A stretch of DNA of 64,000 bases, from positions 3,662 to 67,661 of the forward strand of contig JBJMIG010000039.1 in the NCBI GenBank assembly GCA_045806965.1, read 5' to 3'. The notes under the pieces were generated by a model. It saw only the letters and a program-made list of their open reading frames with translations. It had not been told where the DNA came from and searched no databases. This stretch comes from DASYTH01 sp045806965 (GTDB lineage Bacteria > Actinomycetota > Actinomycetes > Mycobacteriales > Pseudonocardiaceae). Position 1 is the stretch's first letter. Each line of letters opens with the position of its first letter. Made by a program: the position numbers and the translations under genes. Positions 18,070-25,960 of this stretch are shown in pieces.

Positions 18070-18822
18070 ATGGTTCGTCGCCGCATTCCGCTACTGACCG
18101 CAGTCGTCGCGGCACTCACCGTTCTCCTGGCCGGCCCCGTGGTCGGTTCAGCGGCCGCCGCCACTCCCGACCCGGTGGTCATCGTCAACGGCACCTTCGG
18201 CCCGGCGTTCTTCTACGAGCCGCTGGCCGCCCGGCTGCGCCACGACGGCTACCAGGCGTTCATCTTCGAACTGACCAATCTCGGCACCGGCGACATCGCG
18301 AACACCGCCCAAGACCTGCGCGCCTTCGTGGACGGCGTGCGGGCCAGAACCGGCGCCGCCAAGGTGGACCTGGTCGCGCATTCCCAAGGCGTGCTGGTCG
18401 CCCGCCAGTATGTGAAATTCGGCGGCGGATCGTCCACGGTGGACAGCCTGGTCGGCATGGCCGGGCCGAACTACGGCACCGCCATCGCCAACATCGCCGC
18501 GTTCTTCGGCGCCGGCAACTGCCTCGGGATCGTCGCCTGCCAACAGATGGCGGTCGGCTCCGCGTTCCTGGCCAACCTCAACGCCGGTGACGACACCATC
18601 GGCTCGGTTCGCTACACCAACCTCTACACGCTCTTCGACGAACTGGTTCGCCCGGTCGAGAACGCGGCACTCCGCGACGGCGCCACCAACGTCCTGATCC
18701 AGTCCCAGTGCCCGCTCCGCGCGCCCGACCACATCGCCCTCGCGCTGGACGGCACCACCTACGACGGCATCCGCGACGCCCTGCGCGGCGCGCCGATCAA
18801 CCTTAACTGCTTCGCGCTGTAA
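18070..18822 (+). CDS. Secreted lipase/esterase, alpha/beta hydrolase (class 2 lipase type)
   Basis: The 250-residue protein has a signal peptide (basic MVRRRIP, hydrophobic 7-25, likely cleavage after AAA near residue 31). The mature enzyme starts DPVVIVNGTFGP, typical of secreted actinobacterial triacylglycerol lipases, with the nucleophile elbow VAHSQG (Ser105). Candidate acid and base are Asp in TLFDELV and His in APDHIAL. A probable disulfide joins the cysteines in NCLGIVAC or pairs them with later ones. It would hydrolyse acyl esters outside the cell. It starts at ATG behind GGAGGTCCTCC and is divergent from nasA, sharing no obvious function with it. Confidence 0.88.
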   Translation: MVRRRIPLLTAVVAALTVLLAGPVVGSAAAATPDPVVIVNGTFGPAFFYEPLAARLRHDGYQAFIFELTNLGTGDIANTAQDLRAFVDGVRARTGAAKVDLVAHSQGVLVARQYVKFGGGSSTVDSLVGMAGPNYGTAIANIAAFFGAGNCLGIVACQQMAVGSAFLANLNAGDDTIGSVRYTNLYTLFDELVRPVENAALRDGATNVLIQSQCPLRAPDHIALALDGTTYDGIRDALRGAPINLNCFAL

Positions 18823-18834
18823 CCGGACTCCCTC

Positions 18835-18849
18835 GCCTGAGCACGAGAC
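18835..18849. repeat. Short copy of the 8606-8667 repeat motif
   Basis: GCCTGAGCACGAGAC is the reverse complement of the core of the 21-bp unit found downstream of the ATL gene, with one difference. It lies between the convergent lipase and phosphotransferase genes. Confidence 0.4.
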
Positions 18850-18861
18850 GCGCGGTTGGGC

Positions 18862-19689
18862 TCAGCTGTAGGCGGCGATCTGGTGGGCGGCGCGCTCCAG
18901 GCCGTGCATGGACGCGGGCGTGGTGTGCGGGTGCAGCGCGTGCACGGCCAGCCGGAACAGCAACGCGTGCACCAGGGCCTGGGGCCACTCGTCGAGATGG
19001 GACCAGCGGCGGAGGATGGCCTCGTCGGCGCCGCCCCAGGCCAGGGCATCCACGGCGACGACCGCGGCGGCCCACTCGGGGGGACGGTAGTACGCGGTGA
19101 AGTCCGTGATGCCGGGCGCGCCGTCGCCGTCGAAGAGCACGTTGGCGAACAGGTCGCCGTGCACCACCTGCGGGGTCAGCCGGGTCGGCCGACGGGAGGC
19201 GGCCATGGCGTCGAAGAGGGTGCCGCCGAGCGCGGGGTCGAGTGGCGCCCGCTCCTCGTCCCACGCCGCGCGGTCGGCCAGCGCGAAGACGTCGGCGCGC
19301 AGGCCGAGGAAGCGTGGCCGGCGCAGCTCCGCGGTGGCCTTGTGCAGACGCAGGGATGCGGCGATGACCTCGTCGTAGCGCGGCTCGGGGTGACCCGCCA
19401 CGAACCGGACGGCCATCCAGCCGCCGACCACCCAGCGGCCGTCGCTCGACCGCACCGGCCGGCCGACGCGCAGGTCGGGCACGTCCAGCTCGCCAAGGGT
19501 CTTGGCGACCCAGGTCGCCTCGGCGGGGTGCCCGGCGGGACGCAGCACGATGTCGTCACAGCGCCACAGGGGGCCGCGGTCGACCGGCTCCGGCACCGAG
19601 TCCTTGACCCCGAACGCGGCCAGGACGTGCTCCGGCGGCAGGATGAGCTGCTGGTCGGCGACCTCGGGTTGCGGTGGGGACGCACTCAC
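18862..19689 (-). CDS. Aminoglycoside-phosphotransferase-like protein (TIGR02569 type)
   Basis: The 275-residue protein has the APH/choline-kinase catalytic loop VVHGDLFANVLF (His-Gly-Asp...Asn), followed by GITDFTAYY with the metal-binding Asp. The N-terminal lobe carries EHVLAAFGV, characteristic of the actinobacterial family TIGR02569. Its substrate is unknown. In M. tuberculosis the homologue (Rv3205c) also precedes moeZ, so the neighbourhood is conserved, but that does not reveal the function. It starts at GTG, 83 bp after moeZ on the same strand. Confidence 0.85.
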   Translation of the reverse strand: MSASPPQPEVADQQLILPPEHVLAAFGVKDSVPEPVDRGPLWRCDDIVLRPAGHPAEATWVAKTLGELDVPDLRVGRPVRSSDGRWVVGGWMAVRFVAGHPEPRYDEVIAASLRLHKATAELRRPRFLGLRADVFALADRAAWDEERAPLDPALGGTLFDAMAASRRPTRLTPQVVHGDLFANVLFDGDGAPGITDFTAYYRPPEWAAAVVAVDALAWGGADEAILRRWSHLDEWPQALVHALLFRLAVHALHPHTTPASMHGLERAAHQIAAYS

Positions 19690-19772
19690 GAGGCGACGCT
19701 ACCGCCAGTCAGCACCATCTCGGCGCAGGCGCACCGCCGCGCCGCGCCGCGAACGCGTCCGGCGCGACCGAG

Positions 19773-20951
19773 TCAGTACGTCGGCAGGCTCCGGTCCACG
19801 TCCTTGGCCCAGCCGAGCACCCCGCCGCCGACATGCACCGCGTCGGCGAACCCGGCCTTGTGCAGCGCCGCCAGCGCCTCCGCCGAGCGCGCGCCGGACT
19901 TGCAGTGCAGCACGATCTGCCGGTCCTGCGGCAGTTCGGCCAGCGCGTCGCCGGACAGGATGCGGTCCTTGGGGATCAGCACCGAGCCGGGAATCCGAAC
20001 GATCTCGAACTCGTGCGGCTCCCGGACGTCGATCAGGGTGAACCGGTCCCCCCGCTCGAACTTCTCGGCCAGCTCGCGCGGTGTGATCGTGTGCCCCGCC
20101 GCGGCCGACGAGGCGTCCTCGGAGACCACGCCGCAGAACGCGTCGTAGTCGATCAGGCTCTCGATCGGCTTGGTCTCCGGGTCCTTGCGGATCCGGATGG
20201 TCCGGTAGGACATCTCCAGTGCGTCGTAGACCATCAGCCGGCCGAGCAGCGGCTCACCGATCCCGGTGATCAGCTTGATCGCCTCGGTGACCATGATCGA
20301 GCCGATGGACGCGCACAGCACGCCGAGCACGCCGCCCTCGGCGCAGGACGGCACCATGCCGGGCGGCGGCGGCTCGGGGTAGAGGTCGCGGTAGTTCAAG
20401 CCCTGGCCGTTCGGCGCATCCTCCCAGAACACACTGACCTGGCCCTCGAACCGGAAGATCGAACCCCACACGTACGGCTTGCCGAGCAGCACGGCCGCGT
20501 CGTTGACCAGATAGCGGGTGGCGAAGTTGTCCGTGCCGTCGACGATCAGGTCGTAGTCCGCGAAGATCGACAGTGCGTTCTCCGACGACAGGTGCGTCTG
20601 GTGCACGTTGACCTTGACGAACGGGTTGATCTCGGCGATCGAGTCGCGCGCCGACTCCGCCTTGGGCCGCCCGATGTCGCTCTGCCCGTGGATGACCTGG
20701 CGCTGCAGGTTGGACTCGTCGACCACGTCGAACTCGACGATGCCGAGCGTGCCGACCCCGGCCGCGGCCAGGTACAGCAGCGCCGGGCTGCCCAGCCCGC
20801 CCGCGCCGACCACGAGCACCTTGGCGTTCTTCAGCCGTTTCTGCCCGTCCACCCCGACGTCCGGGATGATCAGGTGGCGGCTGTACCTGGCGACCTCTTC
20901 CTTGGTCAGCTCGGCGGCCGGTTCGACGATCGGCGGCAGACTGCCAGCCAT
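19773..20951 (-). CDS. moeZ: MoeZ: adenylyltransferase/sulfurtransferase (ThiF/MoeB plus rhodanese)
   Basis: The 392-residue protein has an E1-like ThiF/MoeB domain with VLVVGAGGLGSP at residues 46-56 and the DxDxVDxSNLQRQ motif, then a rhodanese domain with the loop CKSGARS, active Cys350. MoeZ activates the C-terminus of small sulfur-carrier proteins (MoaD, CysO, ThiS types) and loads sulfur as thiocarboxylate, serving molybdopterin and cysteine synthesis. Molybdopterin is needed by the nearby NasA, though the gene sits in its conserved ancestral position rather than in the nitrate module. The start is the ATG behind GGAGGAG; the open frame continues upstream but loses homology. Confidence 0.96.
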   Translation of the reverse strand: MAGSLPPIVEPAAELTKEEVARYSRHLIIPDVGVDGQKRLKNAKVLVVGAGGLGSPALLYLAAAGVGTLGIVEFDVVDESNLQRQVIHGQSDIGRPKAESARDSIAEINPFVKVNVHQTHLSSENALSIFADYDLIVDGTDNFATRYLVNDAAVLLGKPYVWGSIFRFEGQVSVFWEDAPNGQGLNYRDLYPEPPPPGMVPSCAEGGVLGVLCASIGSIMVTEAIKLITGIGEPLLGRLMVYDALEMSYRTIRIRKDPETKPIESLIDYDAFCGVVSEDASSAAAGHTITPRELAEKFERGDRFTLIDVREPHEFEIVRIPGSVLIPKDRILSGDALAELPQDRQIVLHCKSGARSAEALAALHKAGFADAVHVGGGVLGWAKDVDRSLPTY

Positions 20952-21049
20952 CGGGCTCCTCCTTGCCTGGCGGTGCGACATCCCCAGTCTGCTCGTACCC
21001 AACGCCGGGACCGCGCGACAACTTCCGCGCCTCCCACATTGCGGGAAGC

Positions 21050-22084
21050 TCAGCCCGCGGGCTTGGCCTGCGGGTTGGGCCAGGCGTTGGGCTTGCAGGT
21101 CTTGCCGTCCGCGACCACCGGATCCCGGTTGCGGTCCGCCCGGTTCAGCTCGGCCACGAAGTTGTTGGACACCCCGAAGGTCTGCTGCATCATCACCGGG
21201 GCGAGCGCACCCTCCGCGCCGCACCCGACGTGGCCGTTGTTGAACGCGTGGCCGACCTCGTGGTTGATCGCGTACTGCCGGTACGTGGTCATGTCGCCGG
21301 CGAAGGCCACCGCGCCGCGCACCCAGCGCGCCAGGTTGATCAGCACCCGCTGCTCGCTGCGCCGGTAGCAGGACGACTCGTACTGGATGGTGAACCCGCA
21401 CTGGTCCGGGCGGTGCACGGTCTGCGGGGTGGCCAGGGCGATCCGCATGGTCGGGGTGCCCGAGTCGACCCGCTGCACGGACACCTGCCCGGCGCCGGTC
21501 CAGCCGCGCGGGTCGGCCAGCGTCTGGTCGATCAGCCTGGCGAACGCGTCGTCGCCGCCGTAGGAGGCGGCGTCGATGCCGTCCTCCACCTCGACGGTGT
21601 AGGTGAACAGCTTGCCGCCGGTGCCCACCCGGTCGGTCTTGCCGGGCACCACGTGCCAACTGCCGGCGCCGGCCTGGCTGAAGGCGCCACCCGGGGGCAG
21701 TTCCGCGGTGGGCACGTGGACGTCGACCGGGGTCGGGGGCTGCTCGGTGACCTCCGGCGGGCCGGTCTCGCTCGGCTCACCCGCGATGGCGCCGTCGGGC
21801 CCGCCGCGGTTGCCGGCCGCCTGGACCGGCGTGTCCCGGCCGACGGTGTCGTACACGACCAGCGCGGTCAGCACCAGCAGGACCGGCAGCGCGAAGACGC
21901 GCCAGCCGTAGGTCCGCATGACCCCCTTCCGCCTGGCGCGGCTGTGCGCCGCGGCCCGCGGCTGCCGGGAGGCGGTCAGCGGCTCTGCGGCTCCGTGGCC
22001 GGCGTCCTGCCTGGCCACACGCTGCGTCGATGCGGAGCGGGTCTGCCTGGGGAGCTGCTGCTCGCCCTGCTCGGTCCTGCTCAC
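21050..22084 (-). CDS. DUF3152 protein: membrane-anchored or secreted zincin-like protease
   Basis: The protein (about 344 aa from the chosen GTG) has an N-terminal basic cytoplasmic part, one hydrophobic helix (VFALPVLLVLTALVVYDTV) and an external domain. That domain contains NHEVGHAFNNGH, the HExxHxxxxxH metzincin-type zinc motif, and several cysteines (DQCGFTIQYESSCY, VGCG, KTC) likely in disulfides. It matches Rv3207c, DUF3152. Catalytic activity is inferred from the motif only. GTG 22084 avoids overlap with the upstream hydrolase gene, and an internal ATG at 21922 is the alternative start. Confidence 0.85.
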   Translation of the reverse strand: MSRTEQGEQQLPRQTRSASTQRVARQDAGHGAAEPLTASRQPRAAAHSRARRKGVMRTYGWRVFALPVLLVLTALVVYDTVGRDTPVQAAGNRGGPDGAIAGEPSETGPPEVTEQPPTPVDVHVPTAELPPGGAFSQAGAGSWHVVPGKTDRVGTGGKLFTYTVEVEDGIDAASYGGDDAFARLIDQTLADPRGWTGAGQVSVQRVDSGTPTMRIALATPQTVHRPDQCGFTIQYESSCYRRSEQRVLINLARWVRGAVAFAGDMTTYRQYAINHEVGHAFNNGHVGCGAEGALAPVMMQQTFGVSNNFVAELNRADRNRDPVVADGKTCKPNAWPNPQAKPAG

Positions 22085-22148
22085 GCGTGCCAGCGTCTCA
22101 CATGTGCTCAGGCCGGGCAGGGCAGCGCCGCCAGGGCGCCGCTGGTGA

Positions 22149-23120
22149 TCACCACGCGTCACCGGCCTCCCACATCCCGAGCACCGCGCGGGCCACGGTG
22201 ACCGGCCGTTCCATCTGCGCCACGTGCCCGGTGCGGGGCAGCACCAGCAGCCGAGCCCGGGGCAGCAGCCGGGTCAGCCGGGGCGCCTTGCGCACGGTGA
22301 CCAGCTTGTCCTCGGCGCCCCACACCACAAGGGTCGGCATGGTGAGCCGCGGCGCGATGGTCCACAGCGAGCGGGCCCTCGGCACCAGCCAGGCCCGGAT
22401 CAGGCCGGTCGCGCTGCGCTGTAGGGCCGAGTCCGCCCAGGCCATCGAGGCTCGCTCGGTGAACTCCTCGGTGGCCTCCGCCAGGCGCGCTTCGGAGATC
22501 CGCGAGGTGTCGGCGAAGCACAGCCGCATCAGCTGCGTGGTCCGCTGCTCGGCGGACACCGCGGCCAGCGCCCGGCGCACCCGGGGTCCGACCAGCGGCA
22601 GCCCGGCGAACGGCATCCGGGGGTCGGACATCCGGTTCAGTCGCGGCCGCAGGTCGGGCACGGCCGGCGAGACGAGGGTGAGCGTTCGTACCGACTCGGG
22701 CCGCCGGGCCGCGAACAACATGGCGATCGCGCCGCCCATCGAGTTGCCGAACAGATGCACCGGCCCGAGGTCCAGACCGTCGAGAAACCGCTCGACCAGC
22801 CGGGCGTGGGTCTGCAGGGCGAAGTCGTAGCCCGACGCCGGTTCCGAGCGTCCGAAGCCCGGCAGGTCGAGAGCCAACCCGTTGGCGTGCCCGGAAAGTT
22901 GACCGGCCAGGTCGGTCCAGTTGGTCGCCGAGCCGCCCAGCCCGTGCACGTACACCGCGGTGGTCCCGGCCGGCCCTCGGGTGCGCCGTACGTGCAGCCG
23001 CAACCCGCCGGCCTCGACCTGCTCCCCCGGCCAGGCCGGCGCCGCGGCGTCCAGCGGCGGCAGCGGCGCGGCGGAGAACGGAACGCGGGTCAACGACCCG
23101 ACGGGCGTGCTGGTGCGCAT
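22149..23120 (-). CDS. Alpha/beta hydrolase
   Basis: The 323-residue protein has the oxyanion-hole HGLGG (59-63), nucleophile elbow GNSMGG with Ser127, an acid in VVWGAEDKLV and a histidine in RTGHVAQME. This is a complete triad for an ester, thioester or epoxide-type hydrolase; the substrate is unknown. The cap region is rich in arginine. It starts at ATG, divergent from the TetR gene. Two TACCGG(T/C)GAGTA motifs lie in the shared promoter, so the TetR protein probably represses it, an inference that would suit a lipid or acyl-CoA-linked substrate. Confidence 0.88.
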   Translation of the reverse strand: MRTSTPVGSLTRVPFSAAPLPPLDAAAPAWPGEQVEAGGLRLHVRRTRGPAGTTAVYVHGLGGSATNWTDLAGQLSGHANGLALDLPGFGRSEPASGYDFALQTHARLVERFLDGLDLGPVHLFGNSMGGAIAMLFAARRPESVRTLTLVSPAVPDLRPRLNRMSDPRMPFAGLPLVGPRVRRALAAVSAEQRTTQLMRLCFADTSRISEARLAEATEEFTERASMAWADSALQRSATGLIRAWLVPRARSLWTIAPRLTMPTLVVWGAEDKLVTVRKAPRLTRLLPRARLLVLPRTGHVAQMERPVTVARAVLGMWEAGDAW

Positions 23121-23144
23121 CTGTCCAGTCTCCCTCGATCGGCC

Positions 23145-23182
23145 ATACCGGTGAGTAGACCCACCAGGTATACCGGCGAGTA
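23145..23182. promoter_or_regulatory. Paired TetR-type operators between hydrolase and tetR genes
   Basis: ATACCGGTGAGTA (23145-23157) and ATACCGGCGAGTA (23170-23182) are direct repeats with one mismatch, 25 bp apart. Each core has TAC-n6-GTA dyad symmetry, as expected of a TetR-family binding site. A third, one-base variant lies at 18009-18020. Confidence 0.6.
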
Positions 23183-23251
23183 AGGTCGGTACGAATCACC
23201 CAGAGGGTTGGTGATCCCGACCCGAACGCGTTGGACCAGGGTGGAGGCGGA

Positions 23252-23893
23252 ATGGCGGAGACGATCGAACACAACGGGCAGGCCAGCCGGGGGGCCCGGC
23301 TGCCCCGCAACGCCCGCCGCGCGCAACTGCTGGCCGCCGCGCAGGACATCTTCGCCGCCAACGGCTACCACGCGGCGGCCATGGATGAGATCGCCGAGCG
23401 GGCCGGCGTCAGCAAACCCGTGCTGTACCAACACTTCCCCGGCAAGCTCGAGCTGTACATGGCGCTGCTGGACACGCACGTCGACGAGCTGATCCGGCGG
23501 GTGGACGACGCCATGGCCTCAACAACGGACAACAAGGTGCGGGTGCGCAACGCGGTCGGCGCCTACTTCGACTTCGTGGACGAGGAGAGCCAGGCATTTC
23601 GGTTGGTCTTCGAGTCCGACCTGCGCGGCGAGCCGGCCGTGCAGGACGCGGTCGAACGGGCCACCGAGGCCAGCGTGCGGGCGATCACCGCGACGATCAC
23701 CGCGGACGCCGGGCTGGACGTGGAGCGCGCCCGGCTGCTCGCCGTCGGCCTGGTCGGGGTCAGCCAGGTCACCGCGAGGGCCTGGCTCGCCGACAAGCGC
23801 CCGGTGCCCAAGGAGGAGGCCGTCGCGCTGATCTCCAACCTGGCCTGGAAGGGGATCGGCGGGGGCTTCCCGTTGCAACACACGCACGAGTGA
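23252..23893 (+). CDS. TetR-family transcriptional regulator (Rv3208-like)
   Basis: The 213-residue protein has an N-terminal helix-turn-helix (residues about 17-60, with ARRAQLLAAAQDIFAANGYHAAAMDEIAERAGVSKP in three blocks and LYQHFPGKLEL closing it) and a C-terminal ligand-binding domain. The ATG at 23252 follows GGAGGCGG; a TTG at 23231 is possible. It is divergent from the alpha/beta hydrolase and overlaps the second TetR gene. The position and type match Rv3208. The ligand is unknown; autoregulation through the paired motifs upstream is likely. Confidence 0.93.
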   Translation: MAETIEHNGQASRGARLPRNARRAQLLAAAQDIFAANGYHAAAMDEIAERAGVSKPVLYQHFPGKLELYMALLDTHVDELIRRVDDAMASTTDNKVRVRNAVGAYFDFVDEESQAFRLVFESDLRGEPAVQDAVERATEASVRAITATITADAGLDVERARLLAVGLVGVSQVTARAWLADKRPVPKEEAVALISNLAWKGIGGGFPLQHTHE

Positions 23894-24585
23894 ACGTGAG
23901 CGAGCCGACCGGAAACGCCCGGCGGGACCGGTGGCGCTCCCACCGGGAGGCGCGGCGCGAGGAGTTCGTTCAGGCGGCGCTGCGGGCGCTGGCCGTGCAC
24001 GGGCCCGACTTCGGCATGGAACACGTCGCGGCCGAGGCCGGGGTCACCAAACCCGTGCTGTACCGGCACTTCACCGACAAGGCCGACCTGTTCGTCGCGC
24101 TCGGCCAGCGTGGCACCGAGTTGCTCTTCAACCGGCTGATTCCGGCGCTGAACAACGAGGAGGCGCCGGTGCCGCGGATCCGCAAGAGCCTGGACGCCTA
24201 CTTCTCGGTGATCGAGGAGTATCCGAACCTCTACCGGCTGCTGATCCGCCGCCCGTTCGGCCGGGACGTGGTCGCCGAGGACAAGGAGCTGATCGGCTCC
24301 GCGCTGAGCCGGCTGCTCGGCGACTACCTGCGCGCGTTCGAGCTGGACTCGGGCGGCGCCGAGCCGTGGGGTCACGGCATCGTCGGGCTGGTGCAGAACG
24401 TCGGCGAGTGGTGGCTGGAACGGCGCACCATGAGCCGGGACGCGGTGGTCGACTATCTCACCCAGATCATCTGGGCGGCCATCGACGGGATCGTCCGGCA
24501 GCACGGCATCGTGATCGACCCGAAGCGGCCGATCGAGGTGAACAAGGTGGTCAAGCTGACCAAACAGGCCGGCCAGGCCACCTGA
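23890..24585 (+). CDS. TetR-family transcriptional regulator, second of an overlapping pair
   Basis: The 231-residue protein has a TetR helix-turn-helix (EEFVQAALRALAVHG ... MEHVAAEAGVTKPVLYRHF) and a larger C-terminal domain with an aromatic patch (NVGEWWLERR). It starts at a GTG overlapping the first regulator's stop (GTGA), so the two are made together and may form heterodimers or act on each other's targets, which is an inference. The C-terminal tail is lysine-rich. The ligand and regulon are unknown. Confidence 0.92.
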   Translation: MNVSEPTGNARRDRWRSHREARREEFVQAALRALAVHGPDFGMEHVAAEAGVTKPVLYRHFTDKADLFVALGQRGTELLFNRLIPALNNEEAPVPRIRKSLDAYFSVIEEYPNLYRLLIRRPFGRDVVAEDKELIGSALSRLLGDYLRAFELDSGGAEPWGHGIVGLVQNVGEWWLERRTMSRDAVVDYLTQIIWAAIDGIVRQHGIVIDPKRPIEVNKVVKLTKQAGQAT

Positions 24586-24595
24586 GCGAGCCGGG

Positions 24596-24820
24596 TCAGG
24601 TGGCGAAGCCGACCCGCCTGCCGTCCGCCTTGCCGATCTCCACGTAGGCCACCCGGGCGGACGGCACCACGAACCGCGCGCCCTTCACGTCGACCATGAT
24701 CAGCGTGCCCTGCGGGTTCTTCAGCGCGTCGTTGACCAGCGCCTCCACCTCGTCGGGAGCAAGATCACTGACCAGCACGATCTCCCGGGCGGTGTCCGCG
24801 ATCCCGATCTTGACCTCCAC
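24596..24820 (-). CDS. DUF3107 small protein (TB9.4/Rv3208A-like)
   Basis: The 74-residue protein, beginning MEVKIGIADTAREIVLVSD, matches the DUF3107 family restricted to actinobacteria. It is acidic, has no membrane segment and has no known function. It starts at GTG. It ends only 10 bp from the end of the second TetR gene and lies in its conserved place between Rv3208 and Rv3210c homologues. Confidence 0.9.
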   Translation of the reverse strand: MEVKIGIADTAREIVLVSDLAPDEVEALVNDALKNPQGTLIMVDVKGARFVVPSARVAYVEIGKADGRRVGFAT

Positions 24821-24915
24821 GCCGACCTCCGCTGCTTCATCCCTGTAGTCAGCACGACAATAGTGCCTAGCCGGGTATGCGCCGCTCCGACGGCTCCAAT
24901 TCGGCGTTGAGCGAA

Positions 24916-24970
24916 ACAGCGCGAGGTGACATTCGGCGGTGCGAACCGAATGAAGGTGACCGTGCGCTGT
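24916..24970. repeat. Dispersed intergenic palindrome, copy B (diverged)
   Basis: ACAGCGCGAGGTGAC...ATTCGG is mirrored by CCGAAT...GGTGACCGTGCGCTGT. The arms keep the ACAGCGC ends and the GGTGAC core of copy A but have drifted. It lies between the ferritin-like gene and the DUF3107 gene. Confidence 0.7.
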
Positions 24971-24971
24971 G

Positions 24972-25652
24972 TCAGCCGAGGCCGAGGGCGGTCATGCGCC
25001 TGCCGTGCTGTTGTTGCAGCCGCCGGAAGAGCGCGGCGATTCCGGCCAGGTCGCCGGTGCCGGTGACGATCAGCTCGGCCAGCCCGTCCCGCTCCGCCAC
25101 CACGTACTGGGCCTGGGTGAGCGCCTCGCCGAGCAGACGCCGGCCCCACAGGGTGAGCCGGTCGCGCACCGCCCGGTCCCGCTCGATCGCGCCGAGCACC
25201 TCCCGCTCCGCGAACGCGGAGTGCCCGGTGTCCGCGAGCACGTCGAGCACCAGCCGCTTGGTGTCCTCGTCCAGCCAGCCGGCCATCTCACGGTAGAGGT
25301 CAGCCGCGAGCCCGTCGCCGACGTAGGCCTTGACCAGCGACTCCAGCCAGGAGCGCGGCGCGGTCGACGCGTGCCAGGTGTCGAAGTGGCTGATGAACGG
25401 GCGCATCGCGTCCTCGACGTCGACCCCGTGCTCGGCGAGGAACCGCTCGATCTTGGTGTAGTGCCCGATCTCCGCGGCGGCCATGGCGGACAGCGCGGCC
25501 CGGCCGGCCATGGTCGGCGCCCCGCGCGCGTCCTCCGACATCCGGTCGAACGCGGAAAGCTCCCCGTAGGCCAGCACACCGAGCAGGTCAACCACTCCGG
25601 CGCCGATTCCCGCGCGTTCGATTTCCGAGCCCGCCCGCGTGTCCTCGCTCAC
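24972..25652 (-). CDS. Ferritin-like fold protein (Rv3210c type, MiaE-related)
   Basis: The 226-residue helical protein carries spaced Glu/His ligands expected of a diiron four-helix bundle: AYGELSAFDRM, AAEIGHYTKIE and, later, TGHSAFAEREVL with ALTQAQY. It matches the actinobacterial ferritin-like family represented by Rv3210c. A tRNA-hydroxylase-like role (MiaE relation) is only a structural analogy. The GTG start follows GAGGTGA at good spacing. It is divergent from rhlE and probably co-transcribed with DUF3107, with palindrome copy B between them. Confidence 0.85.
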   Translation of the reverse strand: MSEDTRAGSEIERAGIGAGVVDLLGVLAYGELSAFDRMSEDARGAPTMAGRAALSAMAAAEIGHYTKIERFLAEHGVDVEDAMRPFISHFDTWHASTAPRSWLESLVKAYVGDGLAADLYREMAGWLDEDTKRLVLDVLADTGHSAFAEREVLGAIERDRAVRDRLTLWGRRLLGEALTQAQYVVAERDGLAELIVTGTGDLAGIAALFRRLQQQHGRRMTALGLG

Positions 25653-25960
25653 AAAATCACCTCACCGGCGAGGCGATGTCCCGTCCGCCGCCTCGCAAGC
25701 TCCGCGCCGCACCTGTGCCCAATGGCTCGCTCGCAAGCTCGCTCGCTCATGCCCGCAGCGTATCCGTCAACCGTCGCAGGTAGACTCGACTGGACGCCCC
25801 GCTCACGGTGCGCGTCTGGAGAGGGTGCGTGCACGCTTCCGGCCCTCCCGCGCCAAGCCCGATCACGGGTCCACCGGCGCGGTCGAGCGCCCGTCCAGGG
25901 CAGTGCGCGCTGGAGACGAGAGAGGCGATCCACCTGACCGTCAAGGACATCACGACCGAC
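25653..25960. other. Divergent promoter region of the ferritin-like gene and rhlE
   Basis: No gene is visible here. The stretch contains a GCTCGCTCGC-AA-GCTCGCTCGC pair at 25725-25746, part of a short dispersed repeat also seen near 9914 and 29970. No clear -35/-10 pair could be assigned. The rhlE start (ATG 25961) lacks a strong ribosome-binding site, so translation might begin slightly upstream. Confidence 0.5.

Noticed and set aside
19773..21659. Longer MoeZ frame reaching into the DUF3152 gene
   Set aside because: The extra 236 residues are Arg/Gly-rich and antisense-like; the ATG behind GGAGGAG matches the family start.
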